Below, piece by piece: positions 30,130-38,416 of a DNA stretch of 50,440 nt; the stretch's first letter is position 1, and each line of letters starts with the position of its first letter. Location of the stretch: positions 1-50,440 of the forward strand of contig NZ_AJQE01000234.1 in assembly GCF_000261685.1 (NCBI RefSeq), in the 5' to 3' direction. The DNA comes from Bradyrhizobium genomosp. I (2014). Lineage in GTDB: Bacteria > Pseudomonadota > Alphaproteobacteria > Rhizobiales > Xanthobacteraceae. The translations under genes and the position numbers were made by a program. The notes beneath the pieces were generated by a model, which did no database searches, was not told where the DNA came from, and saw only the letters and a program-made list of their open reading frames with translations.

Positions 30130-31020
30130 ATGAGAATTATACTTCTGGGACCGCCGGGGTCGGGCAAGGGGACTCAGGCCCAGCTGTTGGTGCAGCGCTA
30201 TGGCATTGTCCAGCTCTCGACGGGTGAAATGCTGCGCGCGGCCGTCGCGGCGGGGACGCCGGTCGGGCTGAAGGCCAAGGAGATCATGGCCAGCGGCGGT
30301 CTTGTGCCTGACGAGGTCGTGGTGGGAATCATCTCCGACCGCATCGACCAGCCGGACGCCAAGAACGGTTTCATCCTCGATGGTTTCCCGCGCACCGTGC
30401 CGCAGGCCGAGGCGCTGGACGAACTGCTCAAGCACAAGCATCTCAAGCTCGACGCCGTGATCGAGCTCCGCGTCAACGAGAGCGCGCTCCTGAGCCGGGT
30501 CGAGACTCGCGTTGCCCAGATGCGGGAGCGCGGCGAGGAGGTCAGACTCGACGACACCCCGGAGGTCCTGACCAAGCGGCTTGCCAGCTATCGCAGCCAG
30601 ACGGAACCGCTGATTCACTACTATTCCGAGCGTCGGAAGCTCTCGACCATCGACGGCATGATGGCCATTGACGAGGTCACCCGCGCCATCCACCGCCAGC
30701 TCCTGGCGCTCGGCGCGGTCGAGCCCAAGACCCACGCCAGAAGCGCAGCCAAGGTGGCACCGGCCAAAAAGACCAAGGTGGCGAAGAAATCGACCAAGAA
30801 GCCGGCGAAGGCAGCCAAGAAGGCCGCCAAATCGGCCAAATCCGGCAAAAAGACGGTCAAGAAGGCTAGGAAGGGCGCCAAGAAGGCAGCCAAGAAGGCG
30901 GCCGGGAAAACGGTCAAAACGGCAGCCAAAAGGACGGCCAAGAAGACCGCCAAGAAGGCCGTCAAAAAGGGTGCCAAAAAGGCTGCAAAAAAGGTCACGA
31001 AAAAGCGAGCCAGACGCTAG
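30130..31020 (+). CDS. adk: Adenylate kinase with a lysine/alanine-rich C-terminal tail
   Basis: Interconverts ATP+AMP and 2 ADP in the cytosol. The catalytic part fills residues 1 to about 196: P-loop GPPGSGKGT at 8-16, DGFPRT at 84-89, the short-lid form between about 122 and 150, and the R-rich [15 protein letters not shown] helix. That is the full length of a normal short-lid alphaproteobacterial Adk. A further 100 residues follow in frame, with 44 Lys/Arg, many Ala and repeated AAKK, KKTAKK and KKAAKK units, resembling histone-H1-like or AlgP-type tails. The ATG at 30130 is chosen because [10 protein letters not shown] starts every family member; an in-frame start at 30001 would add 43 unrelated residues. 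The tail may bind nucleic acid or anionic surfaces; this is inference. Confidence 0.96.
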   Translation: MRIILLGPPGSGKGTQAQLLVQRYGIVQLSTGEMLRAAVAAGTPVGLKAKEIMASGGLVPDEVVVGIISDRIDQPDAKNGFILDGFPRTVPQAEALDELLKHKHLKLDAVIELRVNESALLSRVETRVAQMRERGEEVRLDDTPEVLTKRLASYRSQTEPLIHYYSERRKLSTIDGMMAIDEVTRAIHRQLLALGAVEPKTHARSAAKVAPAKKTKVAKKSTKKPAKAAKKAAKSAKSGKKTVKKARKGAKKAAKKAAGKTVKTAAKRTAKKTAKKAVKKGAKKAAKKVTKKRARR

Positions 31021-31026
31021 CAGCGG

Positions 31027-31056
31027 TTGACGAAAGCCCCTGGAATCCCCTAATAA
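31027..31056 (+). promoter_or_regulatory. Predicted promoter of the alpha operon (rpsM-rpsK-rpoA-rplQ)
   Basis: TTGACG at 31027-31032 and TAATAA at 31051-31056 are 18 bases apart (17 if CTAATA is used). The site begins seven bases after the adk stop and leaves a leader of about 145 bases before rpsM. It is the best promoter-like match between adk and rpsM. Confidence 0.5.
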
Positions 31057-31207
31057 GCCCCGCATCCAAGTCGGATAGTTTCAGACGATGCCGGGCCCCA
31101 GGAAGACCGGGGGTGGGCGTCGTGTTCGCGTTTGTGAACACCTGCCCGAGAAAGCAAGCACTTAAAGCCCGATTCCTGACGAGGGATCGGCAACAGGAGA
31201 GAAGGCC

Positions 31208-31576
31208 GTGGCCCGTATTGCCGGCGTGAACATTCCCACCAACAAGCGCGTGCTGATCGCGCTCCAGTACATCCATGGCATCGGCGCGAAGATCGCCGGC
31301 GAGATCATGGAGAAGGTGAAGATCCCCGAGGATCGTCGCGTCAATCAGCTCAGCGACGCCGAAGTGCTCCAGATCCGCGAAGTCATCGACCGCGACTATC
31401 TCGTCGAGGGCGATCTGCGTCGCGAGGTCGGCATCAACATCAAGCGCCTGATGGACCTCGGCTGCTATCGCGGCCTGCGTCATCGTCGGGGTCTGCCGGT
31501 GCGCGGCCAGCGCACCCACACCAATGCGCGCACGCGCAAGGGTCCGGCCAAGGCCATCGCCGGCAAGAAGAAGTAA
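31208..31576 (+). CDS. rpsM: 30S ribosomal protein S13
   Basis: Head protein forming intersubunit bridge B1 and contacting P-site tRNA; 122 residues. It uses a GTG start at 31208, preceded by AGGAGAGAAGG, giving [14 protein letters not shown]. The basic tail [19 protein letters not shown] is typical. It follows adk directly, since infA and rpmJ are not in this cluster. Confidence 0.98.
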   Translation: MARIAGVNIPTNKRVLIALQYIHGIGAKIAGEIMEKVKIPEDRRVNQLSDAEVLQIREVIDRDYLVEGDLRREVGINIKRLMDLGCYRGLRHRRGLPVRGQRTHTNARTRKGPAKAIAGKKK

Positions 31577-31701
31577 GTTTTTCGAATCCGATCGCGGCGT
31601 GTGGCGAAAGAGGGGATCACCCGTTCGCTGCACGCTTTTCGTTCCACAGGTGTAGCCGCTGGCATTACGGCGGCGTTTGAGATCTTCAGGAAAGGGACTC
31701 T

Positions 31702-32091
31702 ATGGGCAAGGAAGCCACCCGCGTTCGTCGTCGTGAGCGCAAGAACATCGCCTCCGGCGTCGCTCACGTGAACTCATCGTTCAACAACACGACCATCACC
31801 ATCACCGACGCGCAGGGCAACACGATTGCCTGGTCCTCGGCCGGTACGATGGGCTTCAAGGGCTCGCGCAAGTCGACCCCGTATGCCGCGCAGGTCGCCG
31901 CCGAGGACGTGTCGAAGAAGGCGCAGGAGCACGGCATGCGCACGCTGGAAGTCGAAGTCGCCGGTCCCGGTTCGGGCCGCGAGTCGGCTCTCCGAGCGCT
32001 CCAGGCCGCGGGCTTCACCGTCACCTCGATCCGTGACGTGACCACGATTCCGCACAACGGTTGCCGTCCCCGCAAGCGTCGGCGCGTTTGA
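31702..32091 (+). CDS. rpsK: 30S ribosomal protein S11
   Basis: Platform protein near the E site; 129 residues. [18 protein letters not shown] and the C-terminal [18 protein letters not shown] are diagnostic. AGGAAAGGGA lies upstream of the ATG at 31702. The 125-base spacer from rpsM shows no clear promoter. Confidence 0.98.
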   Translation: MGKEATRVRRRERKNIASGVAHVNSSFNNTTITITDAQGNTIAWSSAGTMGFKGSRKSTPYAAQVAAEDVSKKAQEHGMRTLEVEVAGPGSGRESALRALQAAGFTVTSIRDVTTIPHNGCRPRKRRRV

Positions 32092-32205
32092 TTTCTACGA
32101 GTTGCGGGCGCAGCGGCGCCCGCAATGACTTTGCAAGAAGCCGCGGGAATGATCTGCGGCCTTTCTCCAACGCCAGTATTTGAACTGTCAAATCGACTGG
32201 CCTGT

Positions 32206-33237
32206 ATGGGTGAAACAGTGACGATCCAGAAAAATTGGCAAGAACTGATTCGGCCGAACAAGCTCCAGGTCACGCCCGGCAGCGATCCCTCGCGTTTCGC
32301 GACCATCGTCGCCGAGCCGCTCGAGCGCGGCTTCGGCCAGACCCTCGGCAACGCGCTGCGCCGCATCCTGCTCTCCTCGCTCCAGGGCGCGGCGGTGCAG
32401 TCGGTGCATATCGACGGTGTGCTGCACGAGTTCTCCTCGATCGCGGGCGTCCGTGAGGACGTCACCGACATCGTTCTCAACATCAAGGACATCTCGATCA
32501 AGATGCAGGGCGAAGGCCCCAAGCGGATGGTCGTGAAGAAGCAGGGCCCGGGCGTCGTCACCGCCGGCGACATCCAGACCGTCGGCGATGTGGTCGTGCT
32601 GAACCCCGATCTGCAGATCTGCACGCTCGACGAGGGCGCCGAGATCCGCATGGAGTTCACGGTCTCCACCGGCAAGGGTTACGTGCCCGCCGAGCGCAAC
32701 CGTCCCGAGGACGCTCCGATCGGCCTGATCCCGGTCGACAGCCTGTACTCGCCGGTCCGCAAGGTCTCGTACAAGGTCGAGAACACCCGCGAGGGCCAGA
32801 TCCTCGACTACGACAAGCTGACCATGACGATCGAGACCAACGGCGCGATCACGCCGGATGACTCCGTGGCCTATGCTGCGCGCATCCTGCAGGATCAGCT
32901 CAACGTGTTCGTCAACTTCGAAGAGCCGCGCAAGGAAGTCGCCCAGGAGATCATCCCGGATCTCGCCTTCAACCCGGCCTTCCTCAAGAAGGTGGACGAG
33001 CTCGAACTGTCGGTGCGTTCGGCCAACTGCTTGAAGAACGACAACATCGTCTACATCGGCGACCTCGTGCAGAAGAGCGAAGCGGAAATGCTCCGCACCC
33101 CGAACTTCGGCCGCAAGTCGCTGAACGAGATCAAGGAAGTGCTGGCCCAGATGGGTCTGCATCTCGGCATGGAAGTGCCGGGCTGGCCGCCGGAGAACAT
33201 CGACGAGCTCGCCAAGCGCTTCGAGGATCACTACTGA
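32206..33237 (+). CDS. rpoA: DNA-directed RNA polymerase subunit alpha
   Basis: Dimerises to scaffold RNA polymerase assembly and contacts activators and UP-element DNA. The product is 343 residues if the ATG at 32206 is used ([14 protein letters not shown]). A GTG at 32218 would shorten it by four residues, and an upstream start at 32125 seems too early. The N-terminal domain carries [12 protein letters not shown]. The C-terminal domain includes VRSANCLK, where R271 matches E. coli R265, the key UP-element residue. Two palindromic elements lie between it and rplQ. Confidence 0.98.
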   Translation: MGETVTIQKNWQELIRPNKLQVTPGSDPSRFATIVAEPLERGFGQTLGNALRRILLSSLQGAAVQSVHIDGVLHEFSSIAGVREDVTDIVLNIKDISIKMQGEGPKRMVVKKQGPGVVTAGDIQTVGDVVVLNPDLQICTLDEGAEIRMEFTVSTGKGYVPAERNRPEDAPIGLIPVDSLYSPVRKVSYKVENTREGQILDYDKLTMTIETNGAITPDDSVAYAARILQDQLNVFVNFEEPRKEVAQEIIPDLAFNPAFLKKVDELELSVRSANCLKNDNIVYIGDLVQKSEAEMLRTPNFGRKSLNEIKEVLAQMGLHLGMEVPGWPPENIDELAKRFEDHY

Positions 33238-33243
33238 GCATTT

Positions 33244-33323
33244 CGTCATTCCGGGGCGGCTCGCAGAGCCGAACCCGGAATCTCGAAATTCCGGATCGCC
33301 GCTTCGCGCCGTCCGGAATGACG
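33244..33323. repeat. Compound palindromic element with nested hairpins (rpoA-rplQ)
   Basis: CGTCATTCCGG at 33244-33254 pairs perfectly with CCGGAATGACG at 33313-33323. Inside lie a GGCTC/GAGCC hairpin (33258-33270) and a CCGGAAT/ATTCCGG hairpin (33275-33294), giving a branched, cloverleaf-like fold. Its composition matches a palindromic repeat type common between Bradyrhizobium genes. It starts seven bases after the rpoA stop. Confidence 0.8.
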
Positions 33324-33325
33324 GA

Positions 33326-33376
33326 GAGCATGATACCGGAAAAGTGCGAAGCGGTTTTCCGATAAGGATCATGCTC
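33326..33376. repeat. Palindromic intergenic element, copy C (rpoA-rplQ)
   Basis: GAGCATGATA at 33326-33335 pairs with GATCATGCTC at 33367-33376 with one mismatch, around a CCGGAAAAGTGCGAAGCGG core that closes with TTTTCCG. It shares the layout of copies A and B and abuts the compound element before it. Confidence 0.85.
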
Positions 33377-33485
33377 AAACAAGAAAGCGAAAGCGCGTCG
33401 CGCTTTCGCGGGCGAACGCAGGCAGCCCACCTGAGCAACATGTCCGACGAACCGTCGCGGCAGTTTTAACGTAAGGACTACACAC

Positions 33486-33902
33486 ATGCGTCACGGCAAG
33501 GTTCATCGGAAGCTCAACCGTACGGCCGAGCATCGCCGCGCGATGTTTGCCAACATGGCGGCTGCGCTGATCAAGCACGAGCAGATCGTTACCACGCTGC
33601 CCAAGGCCAAGGAGCTCCGTCCGATCGTCGAGAAGCTCGTCACCCTCGGCAAGAAGGGTGGCCTGTCGCTGCGCCGCCAGGCGATCGCGGAGCTGCGCGA
33701 CGTCGACATGGTCAAGAAGCTCTTTGACACGCTGGCGACCCGCTACAAGGACCGCCAGGGTGGCTACACCCGCATCATCAAGGCCGGCTTCCGCTATGGC
33801 GACAACGCTGCGATGGCCGTGATCGAGTTCGTCGATCGCGACGTCGATGCCAAGGGCCAGGATTCCGGTCCGGTCGAGGCGAAGGAAGCCGAAGCGGCGT
33901 AA
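33486..33902 (+). CDS. rplQ: 50S ribosomal protein L17
   Basis: Tunnel-exit protein, last gene of the alpha operon; 138 residues. [20 protein letters not shown] and the [20 protein letters not shown] segment identify it. The 248-base gap from rpoA is filled by two palindromic elements. A strong terminator begins 25 bases after the stop. Confidence 0.98.
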   Translation: MRHGKVHRKLNRTAEHRRAMFANMAAALIKHEQIVTTLPKAKELRPIVEKLVTLGKKGGLSLRRQAIAELRDVDMVKKLFDTLATRYKDRQGGYTRIIKAGFRYGDNAAMAVIEFVDRDVDAKGQDSGPVEAKEAEAA

Positions 33903-33927
33903 GCCGACGGGTACTTGAATTTTTCAG

Positions 33928-33957
33928 AAAGCGGCGCCCGTGGGCGCCGCTTTTTTT
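33928..33957 (+). terminator. Rho-independent terminator of the ribosomal cluster
   Basis: AAAGCGGCGCCC, a short loop, then GGGCGCCGC and seven T: a perfect stem with a long T-run. It ends the alpha operon. The opposite strand also shows a stem followed by TTTC, so weak bidirectional action on the possible minus-strand frame at 33956-34138 is conceivable. Confidence 0.93.
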
Positions 33958-34138
33958 ATGGCGCGGCCGTGAGGCCTGGAACGATCACGAAATCAAACGT
34001 GCGATTGCGTAAGGCATCGCGTACGACCGGCACAAGCTCGAGCGCCGATGGCGTATGCTGCCCTGTCAGTATGACGGCGTAGGTATCGCATTCCGCGGCG
34101 ACAGGATGGGCACGGTACGCTTTGCCGACCTGCGGCAC
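33956..34138 (-). CDS. Possible small protein or gene remnant
   Basis: A 60-codon minus-strand frame (GTG start at 34138, TAA at 33956) reads like real protein (for example DTYAVILTGQHTPSALELVP and FDFVIVPG) and has mostly G/C third positions. There is an in-frame TGA eight codons before the GTG and no visible ribosome site, so it may be the remnant of a longer gene. No family recognised. It lies in the 275-base gap between the rplQ terminator and the SDR gene; otherwise that gap shows nothing clear. Confidence 0.25.
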   Translation of the reverse strand: MPQVGKAYRAHPVAAECDTYAVILTGQHTPSALELVPVVRDALRNRTFDFVIVPGLTAAP

Positions 34139-34232
34139 GGCTGTTGTGGCGGGCCAGCCTCACGCGTGGGGACGATTGAAGCTGCGTGGGCAGCGCACGA
34201 TATCTCCGCCAACCTCTATGGAGAGACGACGC

Positions 34233-35021
34233 ATGAACATCGACCTTTTCGGAAAGACCGCCCTCGTCACCGGCTCGACCGCCGGCATCGGCCATGCCAT
34301 CGCCAAGGGCCTTGCCGCCTCGGGCGCAAGCGTCGTCGTCAACGGGCGGGGCCAGGACAAGGTCGATGCGGCCGTGCGCAAGTTGGAAGGGACGGGCGCC
34401 AAGGTGCGGGGCATCGCCGCCGACGTCTCGACCGCTTCGGGCTGCGAGGCGCTCGTTGCGGCGCTGCCCGAGGTCGACATCCTCATCAACAATGCCGGCA
34501 TCTTCGAGCCCAAGGACTTCTTCGATATCCCGGACGCGGACTGGAGCCGCTTCTTCGAGGTCAACGTCATGAGCGGCGTGCGGCTGTCGCGCGCGTACAT
34601 GAAGGGCATGCTCGCCCGCAACTGGGGCCGCATCGTCTTCATCTCCTCGGAGTCCGGGCTCAACATTCCCGTCGAGATGATCCACTACGGCATGACCAAG
34701 ACGGCCCAGCTCTCGGTCGCGCGCGGTCTGGCGCAACTGACCCGCGGCACCGGCGTCACCGTCAATTCCGTCCTGCCGGGCCCGACCATGTCGGAGGGCG
34801 TCGAGACTTTCGTCAGGGATCTCGCGAAGCAAAACGGTCAGTCGGTGGACGAGGCCGCCGCCAATTTCGTCAAGCAGCATCGCCCGAGTTCGCTGATCCA
34901 GCGCTTCGCCAGTGTCGACGAGATCGCCAACATGGTGGTCTATGTTGCCTCGAAGGAGGCGTCTGCCACCAATGGCGCCGCGCTGCGCGCGGAAGGCGGC
35001 ATCGTCAACACGATCGCATGA
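34233..35021 (+). CDS. SDR family oxidoreductase
   Basis: A classical short-chain dehydrogenase/reductase, 262 residues, cytosolic, using NAD(P)H on an unknown carbonyl or alcohol. Visible are the cofactor loop TGSTAGIG (13-20), NNAG (86-89) and the catalytic S139/Y152/K156 set (YGMTK). The ATG at 34233 has GGAGAG at 34220-34225; a frame extension upstream to 34122 is G/C-rich leader. R39 in the NGRG segment hints at NADP preference, which is only an inference. The gene is followed ten bases later by a DUF1330 gene, so they probably form an operon. Confidence 0.93.
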   Translation: MNIDLFGKTALVTGSTAGIGHAIAKGLAASGASVVVNGRGQDKVDAAVRKLEGTGAKVRGIAADVSTASGCEALVAALPEVDILINNAGIFEPKDFFDIPDADWSRFFEVNVMSGVRLSRAYMKGMLARNWGRIVFISSESGLNIPVEMIHYGMTKTAQLSVARGLAQLTRGTGVTVNSVLPGPTMSEGVETFVRDLAKQNGQSVDEAAANFVKQHRPSSLIQRFASVDEIANMVVYVASKEASATNGAALRAEGGIVNTIA

Positions 35022-35031
35022 GGCGATGCGC

Positions 35032-35328
35032 ATGGTGGCCTATGTGATCTCGGAGGTCGAGACACGCGACAGGGCCGCGATGGAGGCCTATCGTACACTG
35101 GCCGAGCAGACCATCGCGCGATATGGCGGCCGCTATCTTGCGCGCGGCGGCGCCGCTGAGGTGGTGGAGGGGGGGCCGCCGTCCAAGACCATCATCATCG
35201 TGGAGTTTGCTTCGATGGCTCGCGCGCGCGAATGGTACGCCTCACCGGAATACGCGGAGGCGCTGAAGTTGCGACAGGCGGCGCTGGAGCGGCGGCTGAT
35301 GTTCGTCGACGGAGTCGTTCCAGTCTAG
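35032..35328 (+). CDS. DUF1330 domain protein
   Basis: A 98-residue cytosolic protein of the DUF1330 (dimeric alpha/beta barrel-like) family. It is recognised by the MVAYVISEVE start, the YGGRYLARGG motif at about residues 33-42 and the FASMARAREWYASPEYAEALKLR block. Family members resemble small ferredoxin-like-fold proteins; their reaction is mostly unknown. The ATG at 35032 fits GAGG at 35020-35023 better than the ATG at 35026. Its closeness to the SDR gene suggests a shared small-molecule pathway, not provable here. Confidence 0.88.
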   Translation: MVAYVISEVETRDRAAMEAYRTLAEQTIARYGGRYLARGGAAEVVEGGPPSKTIIIVEFASMARAREWYASPEYAEALKLRQAALERRLMFVDGVVPV

Positions 35329-35384
35329 CTGGTCTGCCGCCCTGCGGGTTCCATTCGGCGCGCTGTCGGCTAGGATGGGCATTC

Positions 35385-36713
35385 ATGCTCTGGCCCCTGT
35401 CGACCCGCCACAAACGCCTCTTCAGATTGACGTCCGCGCGATGGCAGCGGCGGGCGATCTTCCTGCTCGGTGGTATCGGGGTCGGCGCCACGGCTGTGGC
35501 GCTGGCGCAGCTCGCCGATCTGGCGCAGCATGCTTTCGCGCTGCTGCTGGCGAAGTCGCGCTACGCCGTGCTGGCGGTGACCCCGCTCGGCTTCATGCTG
35601 TCGGCCTATCTGACCATCCGGCTGTTTCCCAACGCGCAGGGAAGCGGGATTCCACAAGCCATTGCCGCACGCCATCTGACCGATCAGGGCGCGCGCGAGA
35701 GTCTGGTTTCGATCCGGATCGCGGCCGGAAAGGTGATCCTCACTCTGTTCGGTCTGTTGTGTGGCGGCTCCGTCGGTCGGGAAGGGCCCACGGTGCAGGT
35801 CGGCGCGTCCATCATGTTCGCGCTCGGCCGCGTTTCGCCGCGCCGCCAGCCGGGCTTGATCCTGGCCGGCGCCGCCGCAGGCGTTGCCGCGGCGTTCAAC
35901 ACGCCGCTCGCCGGCATCGTCTTCGGCATCGAGGAGATGAGCCGCGCTTTCGAGACCCGCACGTCCAGCCTCATCATTGCGGCCGTGATCGCGGCCGGCC
36001 TGACCTCGCTGGCGCTGGCCGGCAATTACGCCTATTTCGGCAGCAGCGCGACGTCGCTGGCGCGTGGCACGGACTGGCTGGCCGTTCCGCTCTGTGGCGT
36101 GGTCGGCGGCCTCGCGGGGGGCCTGTTCAGCCGCATCGTCATCGCGATGGCGCACGGGTTCAAGAATCCGCTCGGACGCGCGATCAAAGGCCATCCGCTC
36201 TGGTTCGCATTCGCGTGCGGCATCGCTGTCGCGATCTGCGGTCTGGTGTCCGGCGATACGATCTACGGCACCGGCTATGAGCAGGTGAAGACGGCACTGG
36301 AGCACGGCTCGCCGCTGCCGCAGGATTTCGGCGTGCTCAAGCTCCTGGCGACGACCTTTGCTGCAATCAGCGGCATACCGGGCGGCATTTTCTCGCCGTC
36401 GCTGGCTGTCGGTGCCGGCATCGGCAGCAACGTCGCCTCGTTCTTCCAAGATGCACCGCTCGGCGCGATCATGCTGCTCGGCATGGTCTCGTACTTCGCC
36501 GGCGTGGTGCAGGCGCCGATCACGGCGTTCGTGATCGTGACCGAAATGACGGACAATCATGGCATGGTCGTGCCGTTGATGGCGGCCGCGTTGATCGCGC
36601 ATGTCACCTCGCGAATGATCTGCGAGGAGGGCATCTATCACGCACTGGCAAAGGGCTTCGTCGAACGGGCGACGCAATCGCCGGAAGCGAAGGCGCCGCA
36701 CGCTTCGAGCTGA
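35385..36713 (+). CDS. ClC-family chloride channel / H+:Cl- antiporter
   Basis: A 442-residue polytopic inner-membrane protein of the voltage-gated chloride channel family. The anion-selectivity segments are GSGIP (86-90), GREGP (131-135) and GGIFSPS (333-339), with the late tyrosine Y418. The gating glutamate E133 and the EE pair at 183-184 (proton-pathway glutamate in E. coli ClC) are both kept. Antiport is therefore more likely than channel conduction. No CBS domains follow. The ATG at 35385 is preferred because the frame upstream overlaps the DUF1330 gene and reads as out-of-frame sequence. It converges with the MDR gene, leaving three bases between the stops. Confidence 0.93.
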   Translation: MLWPLSTRHKRLFRLTSARWQRRAIFLLGGIGVGATAVALAQLADLAQHAFALLLAKSRYAVLAVTPLGFMLSAYLTIRLFPNAQGSGIPQAIAARHLTDQGARESLVSIRIAAGKVILTLFGLLCGGSVGREGPTVQVGASIMFALGRVSPRRQPGLILAGAAAGVAAAFNTPLAGIVFGIEEMSRAFETRTSSLIIAAVIAAGLTSLALAGNYAYFGSSATSLARGTDWLAVPLCGVVGGLAGGLFSRIVIAMAHGFKNPLGRAIKGHPLWFAFACGIAVAICGLVSGDTIYGTGYEQVKTALEHGSPLPQDFGVLKLLATTFAAISGIPGGIFSPSLAVGAGIGSNVASFFQDAPLGAIMLLGMVSYFAGVVQAPITAFVIVTEMTDNHGMVVPLMAAALIAHVTSRMICEEGIYHALAKGFVERATQSPEAKAPHASS

Positions 36714-36716
36714 AGC

Positions 36717-37730
36717 CTACCACCCCTCCAGCACGATCTTGCCGCGCGACTTGCCGCTCTCGAGCAGCGCATGGGCGCGCTTGAGGTTGGTGGCGTTGAT
36801 CGTGCCGAAGGTCTGGTCGAGCGTGGTGCGCAGCACGCCCTTGTCGATGAGGTCGGCGACGTCGTTGAGCAGGTGATGCTGCGCGATCATGTCCGGAGTC
36901 TGGAACGAGGAGCGCGTGAACATCGATTCCCAGTGCACCGAGATCGCCTTGCCCTTGAACGTGCTCATGGCGAATTCCGGCGGATCGTCGATCAGGCCGA
37001 ACTTGCCCTGCGGGGCCATGAGTTCGGCGATCGCCTTGTAGTGCTGGTCGGTGAAAGTGAGGCTTGCCACCAGCGCGACCGGCGGCAGCTTGAGCTTCTC
37101 GATCTGCTCCTTCATCGGCTTGCCGTGGTCGATCACCGCATGCGCGCCGAGATCGAGGCACCATTTCTGCGACTCCGGCCGCGTCGCGGTTGCGAGCACC
37201 GTGAGCCCGGTGAGGCGACGGGCGAGCTGGATCAGGATCGAGCCGACGCCGCCAGCGCCGCCCGTGATCAGCAGCGTGCGAGGATCGACGCTCTTGCCGG
37301 GTACGGCGCCGAGCCGGTCGAACAGCAACTCCCAGGCGGTGATGGAGGTGAGGGGAAGGGCGGCTCCTTGCGCGAACGACAGGCTCTTCGGCTTGTTGCC
37401 GACGATGCGTTCGTCGACCAGGTGGAACTCGGCGTTGGTGCCCTGGCGCAGGATCGAGCCGGCGTAGAACACCTCGTCGCCCGGCTTGAACAGCGTGACC
37501 TCAGGTCCGACCGCATCGACCACGCCGGCCGCGTCGTAGCCGAGGATCTTGGTCTCGCCCTCGGGCGGGGCGGCGCGCTTGCGCACCTTGTAATCGACGG
37601 GATTGGCCGAGATCGCCGTCACGGCGACGCGGATGTCGCGCCCCTTGGGTTCGGGTTTGGCGGTCTCGAAGTCGATCAGTGAATCCGCATCCTCGATCGG
37701 AAGCGATCTTTTGTAGCCGACGGCCTTCAT
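36717..37730 (-). CDS. Zinc-free MDR oxidoreductase (zinc-binding alcohol dehydrogenase family)
   Basis: A 337-residue medium-chain dehydrogenase/reductase related to quinone oxidoreductases. The nucleotide-binding GGAGGVGS lies at 157-164, and an N-terminal GroES-like domain contains SANPVDYKVR and LGYDAAGVV. The cysteine/histidine zinc ligands of true alcohol dehydrogenases are absent. The likely role is NADPH-dependent reduction of a quinone or enone; the substrate is unknown. It is transcribed away from the HxlR regulator gene at 37864, so the 133-base gap is probably a shared control region. The ATG at 37730 is 133 bases from that gene's start. Confidence 0.92.
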   Translation of the reverse strand: MKAVGYKRSLPIEDADSLIDFETAKPEPKGRDIRVAVTAISANPVDYKVRKRAAPPEGETKILGYDAAGVVDAVGPEVTLFKPGDEVFYAGSILRQGTNAEFHLVDERIVGNKPKSLSFAQGAALPLTSITAWELLFDRLGAVPGKSVDPRTLLITGGAGGVGSILIQLARRLTGLTVLATATRPESQKWCLDLGAHAVIDHGKPMKEQIEKLKLPPVALVASLTFTDQHYKAIAELMAPQGKFGLIDDPPEFAMSTFKGKAISVHWESMFTRSSFQTPDMIAQHHLLNDVADLIDKGVLRTTLDQTFGTINATNLKRAHALLESGKSRGKIVLEGW

Positions 37731-37802
37731 GGCTTGTCTCCATCAGATGGCGCCCGGCTTGGCAGGGGCGCCCGACCCGCTAACTGTCGCCCCGGCTCCG
37801 AT

Positions 37803-37831
37803 TTGGCAAGTACTGTAAATTCGGGGATATA
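37803..37831 (+). promoter_or_regulatory. Predicted promoter of the HxlR gene, in the divergent control region
   Basis: TTGGCA at 37803-37808 and GATATA at 37826-37831 are 17 bases apart; transcription would begin about 25 bases before the ATG at 37864. The overlapping imperfect palindromic bases (TACTGTA...GGATATAGTCC) are a plausible HxlR operator, but no consensus was checked. Confidence 0.4.
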
Positions 37832-37863
37832 GTCCCTGTTTGGATACTATTGGGAAACCACGC

Positions 37864-38238
37864 ATGAAACGGCGCAATTTTGCCCGTCGGCCCGGCTGCT
37901 CGGTCGAGGCGACGCTGGATCTGATCGACGGCAAGTGGAAGGGGGTGATCCTCTATCACCTGCAGAGCGGCACCCAGCGCTTCGGCGAATTACGCCGCCG
38001 GATGCCAGGGATCACCCAGCGCATGCTGACGAAGCAGCTGCGCGCGCTGGAGGAGGACAAGCTCGTCATCCGCAAGGTCTATGCCGAAGTGCCGCCGCGT
38101 GTGGAGTATTGCCTCTCCGAGCTCGGCGAGAGCCTCAAGCCGGTGATCGACATCCTGAAGGCCTGGGGCGAGAGTCACCAGGAGCGGCTGTCCTGCGCGC
38201 CGCCGCCGGTGGTCGTGAAGAAGAAGCGTGCGGCGTGA
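37864..38238 (+). CDS. HxlR-type winged-helix transcriptional regulator
   Basis: A 124-residue dimeric DNA-binding repressor/activator. The HxlR pattern is clear: C12 in RRPGCSVEATLDLIDGKW, the recognition helix region GITQRMLTKQLRALEED, and the wing followed by EYCLSELGESL. C12 lies where several family members (for example YodB-like regulators) carry a redox or quinone-sensing cysteine. With the divergent MDR oxidoreductase it forms a likely sensor/detoxification pair. The ATG at 37864 is preferred over an upstream TTG at 37840. Confidence 0.93.
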   Translation: MKRRNFARRPGCSVEATLDLIDGKWKGVILYHLQSGTQRFGELRRRMPGITQRMLTKQLRALEEDKLVIRKVYAEVPPRVEYCLSELGESLKPVIDILKAWGESHQERLSCAPPPVVVKKKRAA

Positions 38239-38365
38239 AATTTTGAGTCAGCTCGCCGAGCTCTGGGTGTCGTCCCTGCGAACGCACCGATCCATAACCC
38301 CGGGAGACGTTGTGGCGCCAGCTGGCAACTCCGAGCCTTCGCCCAATCTCATCCTGTGGCTATAG

Positions 38366-38398
38366 GTCCCGGGTTCGTGCTTGCGCACGCCCCGGGAC
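38366..38398. repeat. Palindromic element between converging genes
   Basis: GTCCCGGG at 38366-38373 pairs with CCCGGGAC at 38391-38398, enclosing CGTGC/GCACG (38376-38380 and 38385-38389). It lies in the 178-base gap between the HxlR gene and the porin gene, which converge. It might serve both as a 3' end hairpin, although no T-run is present. Confidence 0.65.
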
Positions 38399-38416
38399 GA
38401 CGAGTCTAGCCTGGCC

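Noticed and set aside
30621..30998. Minus-strand hydrophobic-looking frame opposite the adk tail
   Set aside because: Leu/Phe/Ala-rich complement of Lys/Ala codons gives a fake membrane protein; no start signals.
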